Shown in pieces: positions 32,923-43,941 of a stretch of 51,701 nt of DNA (the first letter of the stretch is position 1; the number at the start of each line of letters is the position of its first letter). The stretch is taken from the NCBI GenBank assembly GCA_003427395.1, contig BFEA01000094.1, forward strand, positions 115,367 through 167,067, written 5' to 3'. The position numbers and the translations under genes were made by a program. The notes under the pieces were generated by a model, which was not told the origin of the DNA, did no database searches, and saw nothing but the letters and a program-made list of their open reading frames with translations. This DNA is from Chara braunii. Its lineage: Eukaryota > Streptophyta > Charophyceae > Charales > Characeae.

Positions 32923-35185
32923 GGAAAGGAAAGGAAGGAAAGCCCCACCTGTTCATCACCTCTTACGTACAAGACCAGCCACATGGATGACAGGTTGAGC
33001 CCTGGCTGCCCCGATCCCCATGTGTCACAAGGACCCACTTGCACGCAGCCAAAAGGCAAAAAAGAGGTAAAGAAGAGGCGGAGGAAACCAAACCTCACAG
33101 AGGCAAGAGAAAGAGAAAGGTCAAAGAAAAGACGAAGGAAAAAAGCAAATGACACATCCCACAGATAAACCAATTGCCACTGTCAGTCTGTCACTACAAA
33201 GTTCAACATATTTTTTTCTTTTTTTCTTTTTTTTGTTTTCTTTTTTCTTTTCTCCAGAAATTTGTACTTTTTTTCTTTCTTTCTTTTATCTGTCCTACAA
33301 TTAGTGCTGCTCCCCACGAATAGATTGGAGTATTCATTTATATATAAAAAAAAAAAAAACTTCTCAGTGTTGCTCCTGATCGCTTGATTCTATTGACCAG
33401 TTAGGAAGAGGAGCCCCCACCCTGGCATATAGGACAGGCACGCTGAGGATGACGTGGATATTCACAAGGATACCCAAGGAGAGCTACTTCGGCACGGCAT
33501 TCAAAAGGAAGGAGACCCTGAACAAGAAGGGCCTTGCAAACCCTCCCGACCTTCAGAATGACGCAGGCGACAAAAAAACAGATTACACATCCCTCACCCA
33601 AAAGGTCAATTGTGATGCTTTCCGAAAAAGGGAACGAACCTTCCCAACGTTTCCGGACCACATACAAATCACTCACCACAGAACAGAGAGCCCTGCACGC
33701 AACTGGAAAGCGGGAACCAAAATCTTTTACATAAAAAGTCTACTGTCGCTAGACAGCGAAGAGAAGTAAAGCACACATCTCTGATGGACACCTCATGTCC
33801 TCGAGAGATTCAACCACCACCCTGTCCCCCTAGCATCGTCAAGCACAAGAGTGGAAAATGAATCCAAGAATATCAGAGGGACACACAGAAGATGTCACTA
33901 CTCGCCGCAACTTTCCGCACAGACCTCCAATTGTGTTCTCAGACAGTTTATCGAAACAACATGCTCCTGTCATCGGGAGTGGCATGAAGACGTCATCCTT
34001 GCTACGACTAGCCGTCCATGCACGGTTCTTCTCTTCCTCACTGTCTCCCTCACTCATAACTGCCCAAAATACCATCATAGCATTTACTCCTGGAAAGAAG
34101 GGGGGGAGGGAAGGGAAGGCCCGATGCATTTGACAATAAACGACCAGAAGCGAAGAAGCACGCATCGAAAACTCACAGGCCGCAGAGAAGGGGGGAAGGG
34201 AAGGCCCGGTACATTTTACAATGAACGACCAGAAGGGGGAAGAAGCACACATTGAAAACTCACAGGCCGCAGACCGTCATACTCAGCAAGCTGTAGAGAG
34301 TCGTCTGTTTTGTTTTGTTTTTCGATGCCGATCGATGATCTGCTGAACGCCATGGGCAAGAAAGAAGGTGCCCCGCTACGCAACTGAGCCCTGCTACGGC
34401 TATATGGCAGCAATGTGCAAAAAAAGGGGGATGCAGAGAGTCGCTTGGTCAGCTGTACCATTGAATAAAGCTTCAGGTAGTCTCACAGTGAGCATGCTAG
34501 CAGCTCATCCTCCTCAAACCGTGTGTCTTGCGATCAAGTAGGAGATGAGAATCCGAGGTCTTCAGCACACCACCACCTTTCAGGACAGAACCGGAACTCG
34601 TAGACCCCCCCCTCCTCCCTGCCCGCCCCCCGCCTCCCCCCTCTCCCTCTTCTCAGTGATCCTTTGACATTTGCTGGTCAGTAGTTCATTTATGGGTACA
34701 GAGTCGCTAAATCGCCGTGCTTAGAAGGGTTGCACGTAATCAGTCCACTTGCAGTCAGAGACCTCCAATCGGAACTGCTGCCTTACAGATTGATTGATTA
34801 CACCACTCTTTTCCCAACAAAAGAGTGCTCACTTGATAAGAAATTTCCAAATCTCCCTCACCCTGTCTGCCTAGATTACACTGAAGAGTCTTATATAGCA
34901 TGAATGGCAAGCGAAACAAGATACAACGGGGCGGGAGACAAATAGGTAAGAACAGGGAAAACAGGGGTTAGGCACATAAAAAGTTTGAAACTCAGAAGGC
35001 CATCACTCAGCCTTCCTGTTGGTGCATGCTGATCTGAATGTAGACGGGATGCCAACCCAACAAGAATGTGCATGCGAGATTGCCACAAAAAAATGTAGGT
35101 AGTTAGGACGACGAGCAAACACACAAAACCGTCTCTCAAAGTTTCTCGTAGCATACATCACCCCTGGACATGTATACCACCATTA
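32923..35185. other. Stretch without a recognisable gene
   Basis: Includes T-rich sequence (33210-33290), a 90-bp tandem duplication (34097-34273) and C-rich sequence near 34605-34650. A basic, low-complexity frame at 32878-33168 has no domain. Confidence 0.5.
34097..34273. repeat. About 90-bp tandem duplication
   Basis: Two units share AGGGAAGGCCCG, CATTT(G/T)ACAAT(A/G)AACGACCAGAAG, GAAGAAGCAC, and AAAACTCACAGGCCGCAGA; they differ at several positions. Confidence 0.85.
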
Positions 35186-35186
35186 T

Positions 35187-35191
35187 GAGGG

Positions 35192-35250
<59 letters not shown>
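35187..35250. repeat. (CA)n microsatellite beside a MITE scrap
   Basis: About 32 CA units. Directly before it, CCACCATTATGAGGGCTG resembles the inner arm of family 1 MITEs (CCATAATGAGGG), as at 30818 next to a GT tract. Confidence 0.9.
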
Positions 35251-35253
<3 letters not shown>

Positions 35254-35823
35254 CAGTCACATACTAGTACAATGTTTTGAATCTACCTCAGAAACACTAG
35301 CCCACAGGAACTTCATCGATCCTCTTCCGCCTAAGCCAGTAGAACATCGAGACAGAGCAAGTTGATGCCGCACGTGCTAGTGTTGGAAATGTACACATAG
35401 CGAACCAATCGTCACAATGTCGAGCAGAAGCCCTGGAGGACCATGACGAGTGACGATGAGATTAGCTAGCGCGCCATGACTACGTCTTTGACACTCCTGC
35501 TGGCAACTCAAGGAGCACGGCAGCGGCAGCAGCAGCAGGAGCGAAATTCAGGCGGGGGCTCCCAAGGATGCTTTCAAGAAGACTGCATCCAAAAAATGTG
35601 CAAGTCCTGGATTGCTTGTGGCAGCGCTTGCAGCATTCATGGGCTACGAAGCCGCATTGTCGTCCCCTCATATACACAACCAACCCTTCGTTAATCAACA
35701 CAGATGTCTTATGAGGGAAGACGGCAAACCTGCTCCTTCTCCTCCTCCAATGCAAATGGACTTCAAATAGCTTTGCAGCAGGCAGAGATCTTTGGAAAAA
35801 AGACCAGCTCTTCTAGAAAGCAA

Positions 35824-36164
35824 TGATGAATAATGCGCATCGTATGGGCCAGATGCCTTGGGAGTGAAATAGGGCACATCTTACATCTTACAAGCAAGGT
35901 GCGTAGCAGAAAATGCGAAAGCATACACACCTGCAAGNNNNNNNNNNNNNNNNNNNNNNNNNNNNNNNNNNNNNNNNNNNNNNNNNNNNNNNNNNNNNNN
36001 NNNNNNNNNNNNNNNNNNNNNNNNNNNNNNNNNNNNNNNNNNNNNNNNNNNNNNNNNTGATGAATAATGCACATCCTATGGGCCAGATGCCTTGGGAGTG
36101 AAATAGGGCACATCTTACAAGCGAGGTGCATAGGAGAAAATGCGAAAGCATAGACACCTGCAAG
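35824..36164. repeat. About 110-bp tandem array interrupted by an assembly gap
   Basis: 35824-35937 and 36058-36164 are near-identical units (TGATGAATAATGC, CAGATGCCTTGGGAGTGAAA, GAAAATGCGAAAGCATA, ACACCTGCAAG). The gap of 120 N (35938-36057) starts exactly at a unit end and ends exactly at a unit start, so at least one further unit probably lies within it. The true copy number is unknown. Confidence 0.9.
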
Positions 36165-36556
36165 CCTGTGATCCATCTTTCTTCTGTACAAGAAAGGAAA
36201 TGTTACACTTTGAGGTAGAAACAGTCAGCTGCGTTTCTGCACATTACAGTCGATTGGCATAAAGAATGAACACCCATAACCAATTAGTAACGACGTCCTC
36301 GCCGCATATGTTAGAACCACCACCTGTTAAAAAGACATCCCGCCGCAAAGCACTTTGAATCTCTACAAGAGAGACCACCGACAGATATAAGTTCCATCGT
36401 TCCAGGCATACCTGGCCACACACTGTTAATGGTTGGTTAGTGCAAGGGCATGAGAGCTTTGCCCAAACGTACGGACAAAAATGTGGGTGTGTCCTAACTA
36501 TTCCATTAGGAGCAATACGCCCCTAAGTAAATTGAATCCCCTCCACTCATCGGGAG

Positions 36557-36820
36557 TGCCTGTACCGCCGATCCCTGCGGCAGCGGGTGGATCCACGCCT
36601 ATCCTTCAGCTCCAGGCGCTGTTCCCCGACGGGCACGCCATCAGTGTTAGCTTTCATGGGATTATGTGCGAGAGCCTGCAGCTCCAGACCGATCCGTCGA
36701 AGATGGGTTTCTTTCTGCCTCTGCACAAACCACCATACAGAGTTACGCAACACACAACAGACAACACGCACGGAGGCAAAAGGCCAACGCGCACGGGCTA
36801 TCAGAAAATGTGTGGGGAAG
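36557..36820 (+). other. Candidate orphan exon, strand uncertain
   Basis: An open frame (VPVPPIPAAAGGSTPILQLQ, then ALFPDGHAISVSFHG) is bounded by a pyrimidine-containing acceptor (CATCGGGAG|TG) and a consensus donor (GGGAAG|GTAAGAG at 36821). Composition looks coding, but the minus strand is also open here and no domain is recognised. Confidence 0.25.
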
Positions 36821-37155
36821 GTAAGAGCCTAGGGAGTCGACCCAAAGCATATAGTACACAAACACAGCAATCACGATAATCATAGCAGCTGTTGAAGCCG
36901 CCGGAGCTCCTAGGGGATGCTGCTGCACTGCTGCGAGGCGCAATTGGCATCAGATTGTTTAACATAGCAACGGCATAACACGACCGACCGATGGGCCTTC
37001 GCTTGCTTCCCTTTTCATGGATGAGGTCGCCATGACAGCAGTGCCATCAACACCTCAGAATGCATAAAAGGAGGTGTAGAGACAGAAACGGCCGACAAAG
37101 GGGAACAGCAAAGGGACAGAGGACAAGGAGTGTGTCCTTTTCTGCTTTCTTTTTT

Positions 37156-37508
37156 GCTTCATTTAAACCACCAGTACACCCGGGCCGGCAGGCCCCTGAC
37201 TGCGCACCAAGCTGTTCTGAACCGCCAGCGGCTCACATATTTTCTTTTTTGGCTGTCGCCGCCAGCCATTGTGGTCGGCCTCCGAAATCTTTGTAGGCTA
37301 CGAGTTTCTTTTTCAGCAAGGCTGGGGCAATGTACTAGCAGTTTATGCCGCCAGTCGGTACACGCCCCAGCCTTGCTGAAAAGAAAACCCGTCGCCCATC
37401 CAGAAAAGTCGGCTCCAGCGCGTCGTCGACAAATCGATGGCCGGTGTCGCTTTTCAGCCTCTGACACGGCCCCCGGTCGATGTGAGGCATGTACTGGTGG
37501 TTCAAGGA
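37156..37508. repeat. Element or cluster of the TTTAAA-centred repeat family
   Basis: TTTAAACCACCAGTACA at the left and TGTACTGGTGGTTCAA at the right are inverted. Inside, 37310-37330 and 37366-37386 form a hairpin (TTTTCAGCAAGGCTGGGGC and its complement) around GTACTAGCAGTTTATGCCGC. Either one about 345-bp element with a nested end, or several half-elements. Confidence 0.5.
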
Positions 37509-38270
37509 GCTAGTTCCCACAACGTTGGCCATCAATACCGAAGGGAAAGAAATCTGGCGACAGTCATGGGCAAGGGACGAAGAGTGTGAGGGGGACGTTT
37601 TGTTTTACCTTTTCCCTTTTCAGAGGAGGGTGGTTATCAGCAAAGGGGTCCAGTTTTTCTTCTTTGCAAGAAAGAGGAGGTTCTCACAATGGCGACAAAC
37701 TTGAACAAGTCAGCAAGGGGCGCTCAGAGACGGGAGCTTCGTGGATTGGCAGCATCCACACAGTGCTACATGCGAGAGGCAGTGTACAGAAAGGCATGTC
37801 AGAGGGAGGAGGTAAGGGGTCTACTTTTTCCCTAGGCAAAGGAAGCTGCCACAGGGATTCTGTCAAGACATCCGAACCATACGATGAAGTTCAGAGGTAG
37901 GGATCGAAGTCCAGGAGCAGGGGCTCCTCCATAAAGGCGTTAACACACTTAAGAGGCAGGCGGAGCAGGAGGAGGAGAAGACGTCCCATTATTTCCTTCA
38001 CTTTAGGAAGCAGAGGTCCTGCAACAGCAATACGTCTGAGATACTTGATAAATAGTAGTGGTGCACTGAAAGACAGGAATGGGAGACCAAGGGAGGAGGC
38101 GAAAGAGGAGGAAACGTTGGACTGTTTGATAGGGGAAAGGACAGGAAGATGGGAGACAAGGGGAGAGCCAGGGACTCTTAGATGGCCTAGCGAAAATATG
38201 AACTAGGAGGTATTTGGTGATGAGGGAGGGATACATCCTCATGTTCTTCACTATAAACACCATCCCTATC

Positions 38271-38382
38271 ATCATCATCATCATCATCATCATCAACCCT
38301 ACCACCACCAGGAGTAGCAGTAGATGTTGATGCTATTTTGTCATAAGAGGGTATTCCATCACCACCTTTCCTACCCTTCCTC

Positions 38383-38430
<48 letters not shown>
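38271..38430. repeat. (ATC)n and (CT)n microsatellites
   Basis: About eight ATC units at 38271-38295 and about 23 CT units at 38384-38430. Confidence 0.95.
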
Positions 38431-38433
<3 letters not shown>

Positions 38434-38565
38434 CCACTATGTTATCATTATCGCAATGATGGCAAGCACAGCTGCGCAGAGAATGGGGCTGAGCCATGCA
38501 TTTCTAACAGAGATGTCGAATCACCTCTCTGGACGCAGAGATAGGTAAACACTGCAGGTCTGCTA

Positions 38566-38669
38566 CTGTCTTCACCCGAATAGAACGCCAGATCATTATG
38601 CCTGTATTTGGGGCATCTTTCAGTCCAGGTGCAGAAAAATTGACCATACGGTCATTCGGGGGAAGAGGA
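38566..38669. mobile_element. TA-target MITE (family 1), subfamily 2
   Basis: TA flanks at 38564-38565 and 38670-38671. CTGTCTTCACCCGAATAGAACG at the left and GTCATTCGGGGGAAGAGGA at the right; interior GTATTTGGGGCATCTTTCAG. Confidence 0.85.
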
Positions 38670-38829
38670 TAGCTCAAGAAAGATGCAGTGGCACAAGGTC
38701 AAGAAGGTCTGCAGCTTGGCACCTTCTTTTCTAAAAGATTTGGGTAGCTTCTCAAAGACACCACACTAAAGTCGATCGGGCAAATAATTCAATCTCGGCA
38801 TCGCCTCCACCAAGATACGGAGTCTCCAA

Positions 38830-39471
38830 TGGCAACTTGCATACCTAGCACTTCCAGTCAACCAATGGTCGAATAAAAGGCGCAGTACGCAGTCAAGATC
38901 CCCCCTACAGGAACTGTGAGCCATCTGCCAAGAAGACCTCGTGGAGGATATGGAACACTGTTTATTGTCCTGCCAAAAGGCCAAGCGGGTCTGGTCCCAC
39001 GCGGCTGAGCTACGCCACTCAATAACAGGCAAAACCCTGCCATCGGACCTAGTCCCCACCCTCCTAGGACTCCACACACCCTCCGCCTGGCTAAACTACG
39101 AACACACATTCTTCCACACACTAAGAGTAGCCACCCTCTGGATGATATGGAAACGACGACGCCAAGAAGCAATCGGCCACACGACAATGGCAAGCCAAGA
39201 AGCGTGGGAGGGAGTATTACAACTAGTGGAAGTGGAATACAGAGGACGACGGCACAAAACAGTCGCAACCATTGAAAGGAACATAGAAAACAAAGACAAA
39301 ATAATAAAGCAATTCACAAAACAGAAAATGGGAGATGGGAAAATAGCAACAATCGTCAACAACAGAATACTATTCGGACAATGGAGACAAAGCAATATAC
39401 AAGAACCAACGATCTTGGAGATACCAGGGAATATAGCATATACCCCAAGTGCGGCAATAGACGCTAGCTAA
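38830..39471 (+). pseudogene. 3' end of a second LINE (zf-RVT region)
   Basis: LQWQLAYLALPVNQW (from about 38830), then a stop, then an open frame from 38941 with EDMEHCLLSCQKAKRVW, the E-x-x-H-x-x-x-x-C part of the LINE Cys/His motif. A basic, Gln/Lys-rich tail (WMIWKRRRQEA, NKDKIIKQFTKQK) follows. It has the same domain order as 14933-14277 but is on the opposite strand and clearly diverged, so it is a different element. No RT upstream: 5'-truncated, as usual for LINE insertions. Confidence 0.7.
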
Positions 39472-39827
39472 AACCCAAGCATAGATCACCAAAGGTAGGG
39501 GAAAGCACGACAGAAGACAAAGATGACTCCTCGACGACACAATCAGAACAAGGTTATAAGAACAAGGGTTTAGGGTTTAGACAGAGTCAAGGGTTTAGAG
39601 GCTAGACAGAGTAAGGGCAAGTGAGGTAAAGATAAACCGAGGATAGACAGACAAAAGTCCGGGATTCAGACAGACTCGGGATAAGCATGGTTCAGGATTC
39701 CGGAATCCCAAAAAGTCCACAAGAGCCCCAGACCGCTCTAGCATAAAACACCGACCCGACAGCAATTACAGCTGAGAGGAGCAGGACTGCAGAATCGTAA
39801 GTGCTTTTCCATATGAGCAGCCACGAA
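39472..39827. other. Non-coding stretch with TTTAGGG-like phrases
   Basis: AGGGTTTAGGGTTTAGACAG at about 39566, with a further GGGTTTAG nearby and several AGACAGA(G/C) phrases. Probably the 3' untranslated part of the LINE above. The two TTTAGGG units are too few to call telomeric. Confidence 0.45.
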
Positions 39828-40094
39828 TTTGGTTGATAACTTCACGTTATACAATAATATGTATGTATATTACAATCACACAACAAATCAAATGAAAATA
39901 TTTGAATTGAAAATTTTAATTTGCTTAGAATGGATTTCCTAAATATGTCTTGTCAATTAATAGTAGCTTATATAATTCAATTAGGAATTTATATAGGAGC
40001 TTTAGCAGTCTTTTTTTTTAATAATATCGTATATGCTGCCATATCTTTAGCGCTAGTTTTAAGCTCGTACTTTTTTTTTGATGCAGACTTCCAA
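39828..40094 (+). pseudogene. ndhG: ndhG-like fragment (nuclear insert of plastid DNA)
   Basis: A sharply AT-rich island in GC-balanced DNA. From ATG 39930 it reads IIQLGIYIGALAVFFFNNIV and YAAISLALVLSSYFFFDADF, resembling the N-terminal membrane segment of plastid NdhG (G-x-x-x-G-L-x-V-x-x-x-N-x-VYxAxxLxLV...ADF). After ADF the composition returns to nuclear values and similarity stops. NAD6 is the mitochondrial relative and cannot be fully excluded, but the N-I-V-Y-A-A-I-S-L-A-L-V block fits NdhG better. Confidence 0.5.
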
Positions 40095-40229
40095 ACGGAT
40101 CAGCATGGGCCAACCAGAATAAGCAGTGCAAGCTAAGTTAAGCAAGGGTGAGGGGGGGTACATCCTTCCACACGGAAGTAATCAATGCCGTCCACTCGGG
40201 CCTCCCAGCCATAATGGGGAGGAGCGTGG

Positions 40230-40360
40230 CGTGAGTCTCCGATGTATTCCATATTGACTTGCCGGAAGAATAGGAACCGGACTGTCGCTCCCCAGAATGG
40301 CCGGAGCCCGAACCGTGAGGTCCTGTTTTATTTATTTAAAAAAAAAAAAAAAAAAAAAAA
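40230..40360 (+). mobile_element. Poly-A-tailed retroposon 3' end
   Basis: GCGTGAGTCTCCGATGTATTCC, TTGACTTGCCGG, GAATAGGAACCGGACTG, then GAGGTCCTGTTTTATTTATTT and about 22 A residues. Closely related to 42479-42630, which ends in the same way. The poly-A end and truncated body indicate retroposition (SINE or LINE 3' end). Confidence 0.75.
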
Positions 40361-40524
40361 TCAATCTCGGCCATTGAACAGGCCGACAGGGACACGGGTA
40401 GCAAACCACACAACATTTCGGTCCAGTCCAATATAGCCCATCGTGCCATAGCAGCGGATGATAACCAACAGACGACGAACAAATCAATAGAAAAGTACGG
40501 ACTCGACCTGAAGTTCACTATCGC

Positions 40525-40602
40525 TATCCCTTGCGGGATTTGAACCCATGTCTTTGCCATGAAAAGGCAATGTACATGTCCTCCAACATTGCGGAGAAAA
40601 CA
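40525..40602 (-). pseudogene. trnE: Degenerate mitochondrial-type tRNA-Glu(UUC)
   Basis: On the minus strand the anticodon arm (TTGCC-TTTTCAT-GGCAA, anticodon UUC), variable region, T arm (ATGGGTTCAAATCCCGC) and 3' acceptor AAGGGATA match plant mitochondrial tRNA-Glu. The D arm is recognisable (TCTCCGCAATGTTGGAGGA) but is followed by a short insertion (GTACAT), and the 5' acceptor strand does not pair. So it is an inserted, decayed mitochondrial tRNA, not a functional gene. Confidence 0.65.
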
Positions 40603-40801
40603 CTGTTGAAGAGCTATATGCTTTCGAAAACACTGAATGAAGACGACGAGGAACGAATGGCGGGACTCGCAAACGACTCTCTGGAGCAAATGATGCTCAA
40701 GACATAACCTTGTTGCATAAAACGATGAGAAACAGATTGCACAAACGCCAGGCAGAACAGTTGGGCTCTGTGTGAGAGCAACTGAAGATGGATGCACCTA
40801 C

Positions 40802-41006
40802 CAGGATTCTGCCGATACGGTCGATATGCTCACGGCATTCAGCAACTTCTTGCTTCAAGGAGTACACATCAATATTCACACCGCTTTGGAGATTGAAGCT
40901 TTCAGCAAAATCCTCTCCGGCCGTCGAACTCGTACCGCCCACTGATTGTTTCCTCGAACTCTCGCCGACTCCACCAAAGTACAATGACCGGCTGCTCGTC
41001 TCTCCT
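40802..41006 (-). other. Candidate orphan exon with a coiled-coil segment
   Basis: On the minus strand a strong acceptor (TTTACCCTTTGTGCAG|AGG at 41006) and a fair donor (ATCCTG|GTAGGTGC at 40802) bound a 205-nt open frame: GETSSRSLYFGGVGESSRKQ, Ser/Gly-rich, then a helical stretch IDVYSLKQEVAECREHIDRI. I do not recognise the protein. It lies in repeat-rich DNA and could be a relic. Confidence 0.35.
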
Positions 41007-42478
41007 CTGCACAAAGGGTAAACAGGCACACACATACACATTCCCATCTATATGAAAAAGTGGGCAGGCAAAGACCAAGTTTACCTCCAGCACAGCACAG
41101 TCAGAACTGTCCCCTGTCCATACAACCCCCTAGACACAAGTCCCATCTGGTACTGTACTGGTGAAGTCACCCCCAACGCTTGCACCGTTGAGAAACCTTT
41201 CGAGTTTGAAACCATTTCCTACACCTTGGATTTCCTCAGGTGTCCCAAGATCTGTGATGCAACCATGCCACGATTGCTATCGTCAAGTCAAGTCGTCGGA
41301 GTCTGCGAGTTGTCGACGTCTTCATTGTACCGGTACGTCTCTCGTCTCTGCTGGGTGTAAAGTTCTGTGTGTGATTTTTTTCTAAGTTGTCAGGCCGGTA
41401 CGCATGACCTAACACTGAGGATCAGCCCTATCGGAGGCGCACGCGCTTTCTGAACCTGGTCATGTTTCAGCAGGTAACCGGACGCGGGGATGGCATGCAC
41501 ACAGCCTGATTCATTTGGACAAGGGGTGCCGTGTTCAAGTCCGGATCGTAACTATGGTTTGAACTTACAAGGACATAACAGGTAAGAGTTTGGGATCGAG
41601 GATTTTCCACCAAGTCCAGAGTAGGCCTGATTTTCAGCAGGTAACCGGAAGGGGGAACCAGCATACCAGACTGCACCCACAGCATATTCCGCTAACATTC
41701 ATCTGGTGGTCAGGGGTAATTACAGACCAAGCTGAGGCCATCATTTCCTGCCAAGAGGTTCAGCACAGCAGGCTATAGGCGCACCACCGTAGACAGTACA
41801 CAAGTTTTGAGGAGAGAGGCAGGGGAGGCTGTGCAACCTACCAGTCCAGGGAGACACGAGGAGCGGTGGGCCCCAAGCGCGTGGAATGTGACGACCTCCC
41901 TGGCTATGGCGGGAGGTCAAATTGTAGGAGGCGCTCGGAGGCTGTGGCGGATAAGACTGGGCATCGTCTTCTTCAACCGACACCCATGCTAGGGTCTACA
42001 AAGGCCAGGGTAATCGACTCTGCGACCTGCAGTGGAGCTTCGGACTTGCATCGACAAAGGACAATGGAAGTGGTAATTACCCGCAGCTATGGTGGACTTC
42101 GGACCCCTTTTTCCTTGAATGATGCTAATGATGCTTGAACATGGAAGGCCGTGGACACCCTCCAAACGTTCTTCGACATGGAAGGCCGTGGACGCCCTCC
42201 AAAGTCCCCACGTGTGAATGGTCTGGAGGTGTTATCTCATTGTAGGAAGTAATGGCTGGCAGCTATGGTGGACTTTGAAGCCATGCTCTTCACTTCGCTG
42301 AGTCGCACTGGTCTGATTTTAGGGTTTACGGAAAGTGTCATCTACGTGTGCCAATAGTCTGGAGGTATTGGCTCATTTGCTAATGGTCTGGAGATGTTAT
42401 CTCATTTGCTAATGGTCTGCACACCAGAAAATGACAAGAGAGGGAATTCAGAGTGCGACTTCGGCCAGACGGAAGGAA
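41007..42478. other. Stretch with short duplications, no clear gene
   Basis: TTTCAGCAGGTAACCGGA occurs at 41466 and 41635. GGAAGGCCGTGGAC(A/G)CCCTCC occurs twice (42143, 42180). CTATGGTGGACTT is at 42089 and 42262, and TAATGGTCTGGAG-type phrases repeat near 42350-42415. A B-box-like GTGTTCAAGTCC is at 41532. Confidence 0.5.
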
Positions 42479-42589
42479 GCGTGAGCGTAAAACGCGATGT
42501 ATTCAATTTGACTTGCCGGCGGAATAGGAACCGGACCGACGTTGCCCAGAATGGAAATGGAGCCAGGGCCATAAGGACCTCCTTATTAT

Positions 42590-42630
<41 letters not shown>
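42479..42630 (+). mobile_element. Poly-A-tailed retroposon 3' end, second copy
   Basis: GCGTGAGCG, GATGTATTCAATTTGACTTG, CCGGCGGAATAGGAACCGGA, CCAGAATGG, AAGGACCTCCTTATTATTATT and a 37-nt A run. Same family as 40230-40360. The longer, purer A tail suggests a more recent insertion. Confidence 0.75.
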
Positions 42631-42631
<1 letters not shown>

Positions 42632-43201
42632 AGAGTGCAACTGCATCCTGGAGAGTGGTAACGAGGGGGTTGAAGCTTCAACAGGATGAGTTAGTTCTCA
42701 ACAGGAGATGGTAGACTGATCTTGTGACTTTGATAAATCTTTGCTCATTCTCTATTATTAAATATCATACTTGCGTCGCATTCCATGCCCGGGGGTGCCG
42801 TACATGCGGAGCGCACGCGCGTGCACGTGATGCGGCGCAAAAACAAAAAAAAAATGAAAAGACAGTATGCGGTGGCAAAACATTCCCCTCGCTTCTAAAA
42901 ACCAGAAAGCAAGCGGGAGAAAAGTCGGGGGCATGCCATACCCCAAAACTGTGGGCACATATCTATGCATGTGAGTATTCATGTCCTAATTGTGTCCAGC
43001 CTCTTTTCCAAAGGATCCCTACAGCGTATTAGCTAGGACCCCAGGTGGAGCAGAGGTACACTTCAAACTTAATAGTTTGTAAGCGTGGGCAGAGAATATA
43101 CAGTCTGGATTTGAATTCCGGTCCGTGCATCTCGGTTATGGGTCACCATTTCTCTTTTCTTCTCGTATTTCTTTTCTTAGGAATACGTGCAGTGGCCTTA
43201 A

Positions 43202-43316
43202 GGGCCTCTACTCACCAAATGCACAGAAGACAAAACATATGGCGGCGTATTATTCCACATTCTGCAGAAGATTCATTCTAATTTTTCACATTTCGTGAGT
43301 AGTGCAGCCAAGCCCT
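43202..43316. mobile_element. Family 2 MITE, diverged
   Basis: GGGCCTCTACTCACCAAATG at the left and GAGTAGTGCAGCCAAGCCC at the right; interior GAAGACAAAACATATGGCGG and GCAGAAGATTCATT. Confidence 0.65.
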
Positions 43317-43338
43317 AAGAGTCACGTGCAGAGACCAA

Positions 43339-43404
43339 CAGGGCCTAGCTACGTGAGCAGCCCATAACTGCTGAAACACAGACCTGAATTCGAATCCTAA
43401 GTAT
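43339..43404 (+). other. tRNA-like Pol III promoter (possible SINE head)
   Basis: CTAGCTACGTGAGCAGC resembles a tRNA A box and GAATTCGAATCCTA a B box, at tRNA-like spacing. No complete cloverleaf forms, so it is more likely a tRNA-derived SINE head than a tRNA gene. Confidence 0.35.
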
Positions 43405-43532
43405 ATATTCGGCCAGCTCGTGATCTACATCATATTCACTGCCTGCCTCGATTTTGGTGGAGGGTCTGCGCTACCTGCAAGGACCCTTCAGATGGCCTGC
43501 ATGGGCCGTCTGAGCCGTGTTAAGAGGATCCA

Positions 43533-43534
43533 TT

Positions 43535-43597
<63 letters not shown>
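43533..43597. repeat. (CT)n microsatellite
   Basis: About 32 CT units, followed by an A run at 43620. Confidence 0.95.
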
Positions 43598-43600
<3 letters not shown>

Positions 43601-43941
43601 CTGTATGCACACCCCTTACAAAAAAAAAAGAGTGCATCTACACCACATCAGTAATTTGTGCATGGCGCATGGCAGAAATATGCCACAAGTATGTTAAATA
43701 TAGTAAAGAGAACAACAGAGCAGGAGTCGCAAAAATACACAGACCAGACTCCTTTGTCCACAGAGCAGCCGTGCCGTTACGAGTGACATCCGCAGTAGTG
43801 GGTGCGGCAGAGGTGGACGTGTAGGAGGGAGGGCAGCACGATCATTTCTGAAGACCTCCTAAAAAGTCACGCTTCTTGAAACCGTACTTTGATGCCTGAA
43901 AAGTTGGGTTGGTTGGCCCATGCGGAAGAAAAAAAAAAAAA

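Noticed and set aside
39560-39600. TTTAGGG telomere-like repeats
   Set aside because: Only two adjacent full units plus scattered partial ones; no array. Not evidence of a telomere or an interstitial telomeric block.
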